Shown here piece by piece: positions 43,067 to 52,476 of a stretch of DNA of 64,000 nucleotides. The stretch spans positions 101,640 to 165,639 of the forward strand of contig CAYMPJ010000005.1 in assembly GCA_964392325.1 (NCBI GenBank), in the 5' to 3' direction. Position numbers and translations under genes: made by a program. This DNA is from CALLPQ01 sp964392325 (GTDB lineage: Bacteria; Pseudomonadota; Alphaproteobacteria; Caulobacterales; Parvularculaceae). Position 1 is the first letter of the stretch; every line of letters starts with the position of its first letter. Below the pieces are notes generated by a model that was not told the DNA's origin, made no database searches, and worked only from the letters and a program-made list of their open reading frames with translations.

Positions 43067-43831
43067 ATGAAAAACTCACAAAAAGTAGCCCTAGTCACTG
43101 GAGCTGGCGGCGGTCTGGGCCGCGCATTGTCAGAAGAATTGGTCGCTGCTGGCGTTAGAGTGGTTGGATTTGGTTGGCGCGAGAAAGGTTTGCTAGAAAC
43201 TGCCGAAAAAATCGGAGATATGTTTTCATACTTTGTCGTTGATATTTCCGATGCGGATGCTGTTCAGGGCGCATTTAAGCAAATGGATGAACAGAATTTG
43301 CGGCCTGATATATTAATCAATAATGCAGCGATTTATGAACGTGGTGACTTTTTAACGACGCCGCCAAAAACATGGATGCGGGCAATTGATGTTAATTTTG
43401 GCGGTATTGTTTTTTGTACCTATGAAGCGCTTCAACGTATGATGCCCAATTCTCGTGGCCGCATCGTTAATGTCGCCAGTTTTGCTGATCTTGGTATTTT
43501 GTCTGGCAGTACAGCATATTCGGTTTCAAAAGGTGTGTCCAAGCTGTTTACAAATGCCCTTAAAGCCGATCTTGGAGATCGCTATCCAAATATTATTGTT
43601 AATGACTGGGTTCCAGGGGCACTAAATACAAAAATGGGTATTCCCGAGGGAATAGAGCCCGCGCTTGCTGCTAAATGGGGTGCTGCCTTGGCTCTTATGG
43701 AAAATCCGGAAAGTAATTATTCGATTTTTTTCCAACAGCAAGAACAATTGCCAGCGCGCTCTTTAAAAGGCCGGATCAGGGATTTAGTCTTGCTTAATCC
43801 CCAACGCGCGCCCGTTATGCTTGCGCAATAA
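43067..43831 (+). CDS. Short-chain dehydrogenase/reductase
   Basis: 254 residues. TGAGGGLGRA (11-20) binds the nucleotide, NNAAIYERG is the NNAG-type structural motif, and the catalytic Tyr-Lys is in AYSVSKG with NVASFAD supplying Ser. A basic GWREKG after beta-2 suggests NADP(H). Unlike most SDRs the C-terminal 40 residues (FFQQQEQLPARSLKGRIRDL) lack the usual GGxx end. It is translated 13 bases after the GMC oxidoreductase, so both may act in one sugar or lipid modification route. Substrate unknown. Confidence 0.82.
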   Translation: MKNSQKVALVTGAGGGLGRALSEELVAAGVRVVGFGWREKGLLETAEKIGDMFSYFVVDISDADAVQGAFKQMDEQNLRPDILINNAAIYERGDFLTTPPKTWMRAIDVNFGGIVFCTYEALQRMMPNSRGRIVNVASFADLGILSGSTAYSVSKGVSKLFTNALKADLGDRYPNIIVNDWVPGALNTKMGIPEGIEPALAAKWGAALALMENPESNYSIFFQQQEQLPARSLKGRIRDLVLLNPQRAPVMLAQ

Positions 43832-43895
43832 TGCGCACCTTTAAAAAGGACGCTTGGCATTTAAGCTAATTTCTACCCTTCAAATATGAAACTAA

Positions 43896-45209
43896 TTATA
43901 GAGGTAATCGTAATGTGGCCTTTAATCCACCCTGATTAGCTCTGGATAAAGTTATATCCCCGCCATGTCCTCGTGCAACATCACGAACAAGGGACAGACC
44001 AAGGCCAACACCTGAATGATTTTGGTTGCGTGCTTCATCAAGTCGAGTGAAGGGTTTAAAAACTTCTTCATACTGGTCTGGATTAATTCCGGGGCCATCA
44101 TCTTCTATAATGATTTCTACATTTTCCTCAATTCTGTTGGCACTCAACCACACATTGTCCGCATAATGAATGGCATTGTTAATCAGGTTCTCCAAGGCTC
44201 TTTTTACTGATGTGCGCCGCAATTCAATGGAGATTTCTGCAGCAGGTAGTGTGAGGTTTATTTGACGATCACCACGTTTCATTTCTTGCGTGATTTGTTT
44301 GAGCAACTCATTAATTGAGACGTTTTGTGTTTCTTCTTCGATGGATTGATTACGGACAAATGCCAAATATTCATCGAGCATTCGTTCCATCTCGTCGACA
44401 TCTTTGCGGGTCGCTAGAATCTCTGGGGACTGCTTTTGCATGGAAAGTGATAATTTGAGACGGGTGAGGGGGGTGCGCAAATCATGTGATACAGCGGCTA
44501 GCATATCTGTTCGTTGGCGAATATGACGGTTGATCCGTTCTCGCATGGCAATAAATGCATATCCGGCGCGCCTTACCTCGGTTGCGCCAGTGGGTCTATA
44601 TTCCGGCACATCGCGTCCCCGGCCAAAGGCTTCGGCGGCATGAGCGAGACGTAAGATGGAACGAATTTGATTGCGCAGGAAGACAATCGCTATCCATCCC
44701 AATAACACAGTTACGCCAATCATCCATAGCACAAAAATTGGCCCTGTTGTTGCAAACACCCGTTCGCGTAAGGGGAAGAATACGAGATAACCTTCATCCG
44801 TTTGCACACGGACTTCTACATATGCGGGCCAACTTGAAGTGTTAAACCAATAGGCATTTTCCAAGCGTGATGATAATTCTCGATCAAATGTGGAATTGTA
44901 AACATTAAAAACGGATAGTCTGTCTTTTGCGGGGACTGTTCGCCCAGCTTCGAAGCGTATGGTCATATCCATATCGCGCCTTGCTTTTGCAAAAAGAGTG
45001 TTTTTTTCTTGCTCACTGTTTGTGGTTTTGTATTGATCCGTAATCAATGCGATCTGGCCTGCAACATTAGCAGACAGATTATCTGTAACCAAATCCCAAT
45101 GACGATCAAAGAAAAAATAAGTAATAAAAGCCTGCATCAAAAAGATCGGCAATATTACGATCAATAGCGTGCGCGCATATAGGCTTTTTGGCATATATTT
45201 GCGTAACAT
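43896..45209 (-). CDS. EnvZ-type sensor histidine kinase
   Basis: 437 residues. TM1 about 12-32, periplasmic region to about 150, TM2 about 152-175, HAMP domain about 176-228, HisKA with AAVSHDLRTPLTRLKL (His near 240), then HATPase_c with N box NLINNAIHYA, G1 DDGPG, and GVGLGLSLV. It autophosphorylates on His and transfers to the response regulator encoded six bases upstream. The pattern RxxDMLAAVSHDLRTPLTRL is that of EnvZ-like kinases in alphaproteobacteria; the signal is unknown. Confidence 0.92.
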   Translation of the reverse strand: MLRKYMPKSLYARTLLIVILPIFLMQAFITYFFFDRHWDLVTDNLSANVAGQIALITDQYKTTNSEQEKNTLFAKARRDMDMTIRFEAGRTVPAKDRLSVFNVYNSTFDRELSSRLENAYWFNTSSWPAYVEVRVQTDEGYLVFFPLRERVFATTGPIFVLWMIGVTVLLGWIAIVFLRNQIRSILRLAHAAEAFGRGRDVPEYRPTGATEVRRAGYAFIAMRERINRHIRQRTDMLAAVSHDLRTPLTRLKLSLSMQKQSPEILATRKDVDEMERMLDEYLAFVRNQSIEEETQNVSINELLKQITQEMKRGDRQINLTLPAAEISIELRRTSVKRALENLINNAIHYADNVWLSANRIEENVEIIIEDDGPGINPDQYEEVFKPFTRLDEARNQNHSGVGLGLSLVRDVARGHGGDITLSRANQGGLKATLRLPL

Positions 45210-45215
45210 AACTTT

Positions 45216-45926
45216 TTAATCTGCCATTAAAGTGTATCCGACACCACGGATAGTTTGCAAGAAAATTGGCGTACGCGGATCATCTTCAATCTTTTTACGC
45301 AAGCGTGTGACTTGAACATCAATTGAACGCTCCAGTGTTGTTTTGGTTTGCATCGCCAAAGCGCTGCGCGAAATGACTTCTCCCGGTTTTTTAGAAAGAG
45401 CGCGTAACAACGATAGCTCGCTGGAAGTGAGTTTGATTAAATCACCATCCCGCCGTAGCTCACCGCGTTCCGGTTCAAAACGACAGGAACCAAAGGTGAT
45501 TTCCTGACTCCGTGCTCGTTGGGGCTGTGTCCGTCTTAAAAGTGCCGAAACGCGTAATAATAATTCACGTCGCTCAAATGGTTTTGGTAGATAATCATCA
45601 GCGCCGCGCTCTAGGCCCTCTATGCGATCCTCAGGAAGTCCGCGGGCAGTGAGTAGCATAATTGGAATATTGGATGCTGAGCGCACTTTTTCTGTAAGAT
45701 CAAAACCGGATTCGCCGGGCATCATGACATCGAGAATGAGGAGATCAAAATCAATCGTCGCCAAAAGTCTCCGGGCTTCCCGCCCGTCGCTGGCAACACT
45801 GACGCGATAGCCTTCGTCAGAAAGACATTTATGGAGCAATTCGCGAATGCGGTCATCATCATCAACCACCAGCAAATGCGGCGCTTCTTCGTCTATTAGA
45901 ATTTTATCCCTGGTCCTTGTCACCAA
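45216..45926 (-). CDS. OmpR-family response regulator
   Basis: 236 residues. Receiver domain (about 15-130) with acidic pocket Asp22/Asp23, phospho-acceptor Asp66 in ILDVMMPGESG, and Lys in LPKPFE; winged-helix DNA-binding domain (about 140-236) with LTSSELSLLRALSKKPGEV, SIDVQVTRLRKKIEDDP and IRGVGYTL. It is the partner of the kinase gene directly downstream. It resembles the OmpR/PetR branch found across alphaproteobacteria; the regulon cannot be read from the window. Confidence 0.93.
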   Translation of the reverse strand: MVTRTRDKILIDEEAPHLLVVDDDDRIRELLHKCLSDEGYRVSVASDGREARRLLATIDFDLLILDVMMPGESGFDLTEKVRSASNIPIMLLTARGLPEDRIEGLERGADDYLPKPFERRELLLRVSALLRRTQPQRARSQEITFGSCRFEPERGELRRDGDLIKLTSSELSLLRALSKKPGEVISRSALAMQTKTTLERSIDVQVTRLRKKIEDDPRTPIFLQTIRGVGYTLMAD

Positions 45927-45953
45927 GTGATATTTCTCCCATTTTTGGCGGCC

Positions 45954-46541
45954 TTAGGATGCATTGCGCAAAAATTTCACCGCTCTGATAGTATAATCGG
46001 CTCCGCTCAATAATGTAAGGCATACGGCGGCCCAAAACACGCCAATTGCAAGAGGCAGGAATTGTTCTCCCAGCAAGGGTTTGATTTCAAATGATAGTAT
46101 GGCTGGTGTTGTCGCGAGTAACAGGGGCAGAGCTATCATTTGAAGGGTTGTTTTCCATTTTGCGGTTTTGGTTACAGGGAGGGACCCACCCTGCAAGGCA
46201 ATGGCTTCTCGAAAACCAGTAACCATAACTTCACGCATTAGTATAATTAATGCACCTAAAATAGCGATTCCACTGATAATTTTGCTATTTACCATAAGTA
46301 ATAGTGCTGCAGCGATCAGCATTTTGTCAGCAAGCGGGTCAAGGGCCGCGCCAAGGACACTCACTTCATTGCGGGCTCTTGCGACATAGCCATCAAGATA
46401 GTCTGTAATCGAGGCTATAATAAATATCACTAGGGCGATAGTCATCCCATGCGGGGCGAGTGGGTGAGCGGCAGGAATGAAGAAGCAGGCAGAGAATGGA
46501 ATAATCAGAAAAAACCGTAAGAGAGTGAGTGCCATGGCCAT
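45954..46541 (-). CDS. pgsA: CDP-diacylglycerol-glycerol-3-phosphate 3-phosphatidyltransferase
   Basis: 195 residues with about five membrane helices. The CDP-alcohol phosphotransferase motif D-G-x2-A-R-x8-G-x3-D-x3-D is complete in DGYVARARNEVSVLGAALDP and following LAD. It makes phosphatidylglycerophosphate, the first committed step to phosphatidylglycerol and cardiolipin, in the inner membrane. The protein starts slightly short (MAMALTLLRFF; the usual NLPNxLT lead is missing), but an in-frame stop just upstream forces this start. Confidence 0.92.
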   Translation of the reverse strand: MAMALTLLRFFLIIPFSACFFIPAAHPLAPHGMTIALVIFIIASITDYLDGYVARARNEVSVLGAALDPLADKMLIAAALLLMVNSKIISGIAILGALIILMREVMVTGFREAIALQGGSLPVTKTAKWKTTLQMIALPLLLATTPAILSFEIKPLLGEQFLPLAIGVFWAAVCLTLLSGADYTIRAVKFLRNAS

Positions 46542-46630
46542 AGGTTAGGTTCCAAATCATATGTTTTGGCCACTCTGGCCGGAAAATATGCCAGTGCGAT
46601 CCCTCGGCTGGATCAATTCAGCATATTTGT

Positions 46631-47575
46631 TTAATCAAACAGACTAGACACCGATTCTTCGTTGGCAATACGCCTGATGGCTTCAGCAAGAAGGGTCGAG
46701 ATACTGACTCTGGTGATTTTCTGGCAATTCTCAACTTCTTTAGTTGCACCAATAGAATCGGTTATGACCAAACGAGAAAGGCTGCCTGCTTTTGTTACCC
46801 TCTCAACCGCGCTGTCTGATAGCACGCCGTGTGTGACATAGGCAGAAACACTTTTGGCGCCTTTTTTCATCAATTCATCTGCGGCATTACATAACGTCCC
46901 GCCGCTATCGACAATATCGTCAAAAAGAATGCAATGGCGACCATCGACTTCGCCAATAATATTCATAACTTCAGAAACACCAGCTTTTTCACGGCGTTTA
47001 TCAACAATCGCCAAAGGGCGATCGTCCACCTTTTTCGCCAACGCCCGAGCGCGCACCACGCCTCCAACGTCAGGAGAAACCATCATCACCTCATCGAGAT
47101 TATTGATAAAGCTTCGTCTTATCTCTTCTTCAAACACTTTCACCGCGAAAAGATTATCGGTTGGAATATCAAAAAAGCCCTGAATTTGACCTGCATGTAG
47201 ATCTACAGTTAACACACGGTCCGCGCCGGCAGTGGTTATCAAATTGGCTACGAGTTTGGCTGATATAGGCGTGCGCGGTCCGGCTTTGCGATCTTGTCGC
47301 GCATAACCAAAATACGGAACAACCGCAGTGACACGGCTTGCGGATGCTCGGGTCAATGCGTCGATCGTAATCAACAATTCCATTAGGTTATCATTTGCTG
47401 GATTGGAGGTTGACTGAATGACAAATACATCTTCGCCGCGTACATTTTCTTCAATCTCGACAAAAACCTCCCCATCTTTAAAGGTTTTTATCTCCGCTTT
47501 GCACAATGAAGTTGATAGGTGTTGACCAATATCAGCGCTTAACTGGCGATTTGAATTACCGGTAATGAGTTTCAT
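46631..47575 (-). CDS. prs: Ribose-phosphate pyrophosphokinase
   Basis: 314 residues, normal length. Typical N-terminus KLITGNSNRQLSADIGQHL, flexible-loop region YFGYARQDRK, divalent-metal motif VLTVDLHAGQIQGFFDIP, and the PRPP-binding loop CILFDDIVDSGGTLCNAA. It makes PRPP from ribose-5-phosphate and ATP for nucleotide, His and Trp synthesis; ribokinase elsewhere in the window feeds the same substrate. It is monocistronic as far as can be seen, 89 bases upstream of pgsA on the same strand. Confidence 0.96.
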   Translation of the reverse strand: MKLITGNSNRQLSADIGQHLSTSLCKAEIKTFKDGEVFVEIEENVRGEDVFVIQSTSNPANDNLMELLITIDALTRASASRVTAVVPYFGYARQDRKAGPRTPISAKLVANLITTAGADRVLTVDLHAGQIQGFFDIPTDNLFAVKVFEEEIRRSFINNLDEVMMVSPDVGGVVRARALAKKVDDRPLAIVDKRREKAGVSEVMNIIGEVDGRHCILFDDIVDSGGTLCNAADELMKKGAKSVSAYVTHGVLSDSAVERVTKAGSLSRLVITDSIGATKEVENCQKITRVSISTLLAEAIRRIANEESVSSLFD

Positions 47576-47923
47576 AATAGCTCTTGGGTCGTATCTCTAG
47601 AATTTACAGGGCGGGGCTTTTAGGGCGACTAGCGGGATTGGAACTTCTTGTGAAAGCAAAATAATGGGCACTTCATGGCCATTTTTTTGCTTTTTCGCAA
47701 GAGTTGTATTTGCTGGAAATCGCATATATTTAAAAATGCGGCGACATCCGGCAATGCATCGCCTTTTTAAGAAAAGTATTTGCCGATTTTGCATTGAGGG
47801 AAATGCTCACCTAATCAGGGTAGAAGTGCCGATTCAATTCAGAATAGGGACCCCGATTTTCCAGCAAGGTTTCTATTCGGGTTCCGCTATCGCGGTCACT
47901 TCAATCACAAATTAGGACCAAGA
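47576..47923. other. Intergenic region upstream of prs, no gene seen
   Basis: 348 bases between the start of prs and the end of the sugar dehydrogenase gene, both minus strand. Short frames here lack ribosome sites and family resemblance. It presumably holds the prs promoter. I found no tRNA-like T-arm or other RNA structure. Confidence 0.5.
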
Positions 47924-49513
47924 TTACTCAGCATTTTCGACCGCGAAAACTTCGCCGCGTAGCAAATCGATAATATATAGCTCGCCATTATCGTCCTCGG
48001 CAAAGCTTGACGGGTTGCTAATGGCCCCAAAATCCGGGGAGGTGAGTTCCTGGGTACGGATGATAAAGTCTGATGAGGGTACTGTTGTGCCTTGTACCAG
48101 GTTTCCGACCGGTATGGACCAGAAGTTTGAAGTGACAAAATCGGCGAAGAGATATTGACCATTCAACGATTCGACACTGCCTCGATGGACATATCCGCCC
48201 GTGATAGAAAAGCCTTCGGTTGGACCCGTTCCGTGGCCATATTCAGCGACAGGTTCGGTTAAAAATTCCAAGCCCGTCGGTGTGGTCCTTGCGCCAGGAA
48301 AGGCTATCGTCCCTTCACGTATATTCCAACCAAAATTGAGGCCCCCTTCGCCAAAGGGAATGAGATCCACTTCTTCAATGAGGTTTTGTCCTACATCGCC
48401 GATATAAAGGTCACCAGTGGTTCGATCAAAGCTAGCGCGAAATGGATTGCGCAATCCGTAAGCCCAAATTTCGTCAGCACCAGCCGCATTAACAAATGGG
48501 TTATCAGCTGGAATTGCATAATTGGCATTGGGGTCTTGAGGGAAATCATCACTAGATGGATCTATGCGTAACATAGCCCCCAAAAGTGTGCTCGTGTCTT
48601 GCCCATTTCCGAATGGATCCCCTGCATCGCCGCCATCACCTGATGATATATATAAGAACCCGTCGGGACCAAAATCTATCCACCCCCCATTATGGCTGCC
48701 AAAGGGTTGGGTGAACGTCAAAATAATCCTTTGTGAGCTTGTGTCGGCGATATTTGGATCAGCGTCACTAACGCTAAATTCCAGAACTTCTGTGTTTCCT
48801 GATATGTTCGTAATATAAACATAGAATAGACCGGACGTTGCGTAATCTGGTGCAAAAGCCAACCCTAATAAACCTTGCTCAATTCCGTCGGAAATCAAGG
48901 TTGAAACATCCAGAAAAGGGGAGGGAAGCAGGGTGCTTGTTTCTAAATCAATAATTCGGATTGTACCGGTTTGTTCGACAACAAATAAACGATTTGTATT
49001 ATCACCGGCACCAGTTGCATAAAGTGGAAAATTCAAACCTTGCGTAATACGTCGTACACGAATTGGTGTATCAGTAATGTTCTTAACGGTGACAGCTAAA
49101 GCTAACTCGCTTGTTAACACACCGTCGCTTGCTTCGACAATGAGGTCATAGATATTATCGCCATTTTCATCGCCGGGTTGTTCGAAATCAGCTTCTTGTA
49201 AAAAAGAAAGCCCGCCGCTTGTGCTGTTAATCGTAAATGCAGCGGCATCAGTGCCGGAAATTGAGAAGTTGATTGTATCTCCGTTATCATCACTTGCAGT
49301 TGCGGTATAAAAAATTGCGTCGCTGCGTTCTTCTATGCTCACACTAGCGGGTGAACTAATGCTAGGAGCACTGTTTGTTACTGGCGTCGGTGTTGGAACA
49401 ACATCGTCGTCTCCGCAGCCACCTAAAATTAAAGTCAGTGCGACTGTAGCTAATGCAAAACTATTGCTGCACTTCAGATTTTTGGCGAACGGCCTTTTTT
49501 CAATTTTACTCAT
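47924..49513 (-). CDS. Lipoprotein PQQ-type sugar dehydrogenase (GSDH family)
   Basis: 529 residues from ATG 49513 (MSKIEKRP); the longer frame from 49621 adds 36 residues that are not signal-like. Signal peptide with lipobox LGGC anchors it to a membrane. A cadherin-like segment (SISSPASVSIEERSDAIFY, FTINSTSGGLSFL; about 45-140) precedes a six-bladed glucose/sorbosone dehydrogenase propeller: GLLGLAFAPDY, SHNGGWIDFGPDGFLYISSG, EIWAYGLRNPFRASFD, LYIGDVGQNLIEEVDL and NFGWNIREG. Such proteins oxidise sugars with PQQ in the periplasm; some relatives lack activity. No PQQ synthesis gene is nearby. Confidence 0.85.
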   Translation of the reverse strand: MSKIEKRPFAKNLKCSNSFALATVALTLILGGCGDDDVVPTPTPVTNSAPSISSPASVSIEERSDAIFYTATASDDNGDTINFSISGTDAAAFTINSTSGGLSFLQEADFEQPGDENGDNIYDLIVEASDGVLTSELALAVTVKNITDTPIRVRRITQGLNFPLYATGAGDNTNRLFVVEQTGTIRIIDLETSTLLPSPFLDVSTLISDGIEQGLLGLAFAPDYATSGLFYVYITNISGNTEVLEFSVSDADPNIADTSSQRIILTFTQPFGSHNGGWIDFGPDGFLYISSGDGGDAGDPFGNGQDTSTLLGAMLRIDPSSDDFPQDPNANYAIPADNPFVNAAGADEIWAYGLRNPFRASFDRTTGDLYIGDVGQNLIEEVDLIPFGEGGLNFGWNIREGTIAFPGARTTPTGLEFLTEPVAEYGHGTGPTEGFSITGGYVHRGSVESLNGQYLFADFVTSNFWSIPVGNLVQGTTVPSSDFIIRTQELTSPDFGAISNPSSFAEDDNGELYIIDLLRGEVFAVENAE

Positions 49514-49714
49514 ACTACTAACTTTAATGTTTATAATTTTTCGGATTACAAAATTGGCCAGCCTGAAAAGGTATAATGGCTGAAACAGGTTTAAATAGTG
49601 TGATCCATAAAGTTTCAACACACTATCAAATTATTATATTTTCATTAACCTAAAGCATTAGGGCGGCGCGACCATCCCCTTTTGTTCATTAAGGCTGCTT
49701 TTAAGGCCTAATGA

Positions 49715-50428
49715 TTATGATTGTGTATTCCCTTGCTCCCTCGCCACAATAAGAACTGAAGTGCTATGTAGGGCGATAATATCGTAGAGAGCATGTGCGA
49801 TAATGGGAACCGCAATATTATCGGTAATAACAAAGCTTACTCCTAAATATACACCGATCAGACTTGCGATAACCATATAGGTGAGATTTGCATTGTGAAG
49901 TGCGCCAAAAATCATTGCCGGTAGAATGATTGCGATAATGATTGGTGAAAACTCACTGAGCCATCCTTGCAAGGCGCCGCGAAATAACATTTCCTCACCA
50001 ATACCAGCGCCAAGGCTCATTAAAAAAATACGCATTGGAGTGAAGCGAAATCCTATCTTTGAAAAAACCTCAATCTGTTTTTCACGAAAGGCCGTAAAGT
50101 GGGGGTGCGTGGTTTTTTTCAAGATGGTGAGCATGATCAGCATCGGTATGAGCGTAATCACGCTTTGTACCAGTGCCATGGGGGATAAGGCGACTGTGGA
50201 AAGAGGGTGTACATTCGTGAATATTGAAAATATTAAAGCGGTTGCTACAAAAAATAACGAACCGATGATTGCTATCATTGCCGGTTTGTTGTCGTTTTGT
50301 TTTGGGCTTTGTCTGTAGGGACTTAACCGGTTTAGGCAATAGAGTATGACAAGGCATACAAGAATTGTGAATGCTAAAGTCGCGATTGTAGTTCCAGTGA
50401 CGCCAACGCCAAATTGGTCTTTATTCAT
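49715..50428 (-). CDS. CPBP family intramembrane metalloprotease
   Basis: 237 residues with about seven hydrophobic helices. The Abi/CPBP motifs are present: GEEMLFRGALQGW (EExxxR), FGALHNANL, and HALYD near the end. These residues form the active site of the Rce1-like glutamic protease fold in the inner membrane. Bacterial members process peptides or contribute to bacteriocin immunity; the substrate is unknown here. It is 77 bases downstream of the HerA-like gene, same strand. Confidence 0.86.
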   Translation of the reverse strand: MNKDQFGVGVTGTTIATLAFTILVCLVILYCLNRLSPYRQSPKQNDNKPAMIAIIGSLFFVATALIFSIFTNVHPLSTVALSPMALVQSVITLIPMLIMLTILKKTTHPHFTAFREKQIEVFSKIGFRFTPMRIFLMSLGAGIGEEMLFRGALQGWLSEFSPIIIAIILPAMIFGALHNANLTYMVIASLIGVYLGVSFVITDNIAVPIIAHALYDIIALHSTSVLIVAREQGNTQS

Positions 50429-50505
50429 ATCAACAATCTAATCTGATGGTGATTGATGTTCATTTCTGTCATCAGCAAAATATTCCTAATGGTTTGACTC
50501 CATAC

Positions 50506-52005
50506 TTAGCGCCTAAGGCCACCGAGTAAACCGCGAATGAGGGTACGCGTAACCGTGGTGGCGAGTGTACGGGCCGCACTTTTTAGTGCTGTTTCGCCGA
50601 CGCTTTGACGGTTGGAACGTCGCCTTTTAGAGGTGCGAGTTGAACTGGAACGCCGACTCCTTGATGGTTTTTTCTTTTTCTGCCGCTTTAGCTTTTCTTC
50701 TTTCTTTTCCGCAGCTTCTGCGCGGGCTTCTGCCTTATCGTGAAGAACTTCATAGGCAGATTCTCTGTCGATACGTTTGTCATAGCGCTCTCCCATATCG
50801 GAAAAACTCATTGTTTCTTTGCGCTCTTTTGCGGTGATTGTACCCATGCGTGAGGAGGGGGGGCGAATAAGGGTGCGTTGAACAACCGACGGGGTGCCTT
50901 TACTAACAAGCGTTGAAACCAGCGCTTCGCCAATACCGAGCTCGGTTATTACATCTATGGTTTTGAATTTCTTGTTTGGCCTGAATGTCTCGGCAGCTGC
51001 TTTGATGACGCGTTGCTCACGCGGGGTAAAGGCGCGAAGGGCATGTTGAATTCGATTTCCCAATTGGCTGGAAATTTCGTCGGGGACATCCATGGGATTT
51101 TGAGTAATAAAGAATACCGATACCCCCTTAGAGCGGATCAACCGCACAACTTGCTCAAGCTGATCAATCAAGGCTTTTGGAGCATCATCGAAAAGCAAGT
51201 GGGCTTCATCAAAGAAGAAGACCAGCTTGGGTTTTTCCGGATCGCCAATTTCGGGCATTTCCTCAAAAAGCTCTGAAAGGAGCCACAACAGGAAAGTGGC
51301 ATAGAGCTTTGGTGTTTGCATCAGCTTATCGGCTGCCAGTACATTGATAATACCATTGCCATCACCGTCTGTTGTGATGAAATCTTGTAGTATAAGGGCG
51401 GGTTCTCCGAAAAATTTGTCAGCGCCTTGTTCTTCCAGCGTAAGTAACCGTCTTTGAATTGCCCCAACGGATGCACGTGTAACATAACCATACTCGGCAG
51501 TGAGTTCCTTTATATGGTCAGCTACATAGACAAGAAGCGCCCGTAAATCTTTCAAATCAAGCAATAAAAGCCCTTCATCATCGGCTACTCTGAATGCAAG
51601 TGTTAAAACCCCATATTGCGTATCGTTGAGCCCTAGTAAGTTTGATAATAATAGGGGCCCCATTTCGGAAATTGTCGCCCTGATTGGATGCCCCTTTTTG
51701 CCGTGAATGTCCCAGAAAGTAACTGGAAATGCTTCTGGCTCATAAGGATCTAATCCTATTTTTTCGGCGCGCTCGGTGAGGAAAGGTTTTATCGTAACAG
51801 GCTGTGATAGTCCTGCGAGATCTCCTTTTACGTCAGCGAGAAAGACCGGTACGCCAGCTTTCGAAAATCCTTCTGCCAGGATTTGTAGGGTTACGGTTTT
51901 TCCCGTACCAGTTGCTCCGGATATTAAACCATGCCGATTAGCGTATTTTAGGTTCAATTCTTCGGATTTATCGCTTTTTCCGATAAATAACGTATTATCT
52001 TTCAT
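50506..52005 (-). CDS. HerA-like ATPase (DUF853)
   Basis: 499 residues. Walker A GATGTGKT (30-37), DVKGDLAGLSQ, and Walker B LVFFFDEAHLLF with FFITQNPMDVPDEISSQLGNRIQ further on are typical of the HerA/FtsK-like DUF853 group found widely in proteobacteria. The C-terminal 90 residues are very basic (KKKKPSRSRRSSSTRTSKRR), suggesting nucleic acid binding. Proposed role: DNA-translocating or DNA-processing ATPase; not paired here with a NurA nuclease. Cytosolic. Confidence 0.85.
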   Translation of the reverse strand: MKDNTLFIGKSDKSEELNLKYANRHGLISGATGTGKTVTLQILAEGFSKAGVPVFLADVKGDLAGLSQPVTIKPFLTERAEKIGLDPYEPEAFPVTFWDIHGKKGHPIRATISEMGPLLLSNLLGLNDTQYGVLTLAFRVADDEGLLLLDLKDLRALLVYVADHIKELTAEYGYVTRASVGAIQRRLLTLEEQGADKFFGEPALILQDFITTDGDGNGIINVLAADKLMQTPKLYATFLLWLLSELFEEMPEIGDPEKPKLVFFFDEAHLLFDDAPKALIDQLEQVVRLIRSKGVSVFFITQNPMDVPDEISSQLGNRIQHALRAFTPREQRVIKAAAETFRPNKKFKTIDVITELGIGEALVSTLVSKGTPSVVQRTLIRPPSSRMGTITAKERKETMSFSDMGERYDKRIDRESAYEVLHDKAEARAEAAEKKEEKLKRQKKKKPSRSRRSSSTRTSKRRRSNRQSVGETALKSAARTLATTVTRTLIRGLLGGLRR

Positions 52006-52476
52006 AATATGTGCTTTCCCATATTGGGTTTGAGGCGATTAACTATTTGTTATTATTGAGTTATTTGTGGGTAGCTCGTATTTGAAGAGATGAGCAAAAA
52101 TACATAAAGCTTATATTGTTGATTCCTGCAAATTTAGCTATTACCTGTTTCGTAACAATGATGGAAAGAGCAATCGCATTTTTTATTGATCAAAAGAAAC
52201 TAGAAATTTATTTTTTCAGTGTTCAGGGTGCTGACAATTTTTCGGTAAATATTGCGAGTTTTTTTGAGGATGTGACGAATGACAAGGGACTTTGTGGTTA
52301 AGGCATTCCTGAGGCTACCAATTTCCTGAGACTTTCTATAAATGCGTACTATTGATAAGTGATGAGACCAAAAAAATCGAGAGTGATAGCGTTTAAGATT
52401 TTCAAGAAAAGCATTAGTAAGCAACATCATTGTGTGTTTTTCACAACAATAGAGATACAAAAAAAGGGGTTATCTC
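52006..52476. other. Intergenic region upstream of LEA-like gene
   Basis: 471 AT-rich bases between divergent genes. No supported gene. It ends with AAGGGG 8 bases before the LEA-like ATG, and shortly before that TTGTG-TGTTTT-TCACAA forms a weak stem. Promoters for both flanking genes must be here but I cannot place them. Confidence 0.5.

Noticed and set aside
47597..47794. 65-residue frame upstream of prs
   Set aside because: No ribosome site, no family resemblance, composition unlike neighbours.
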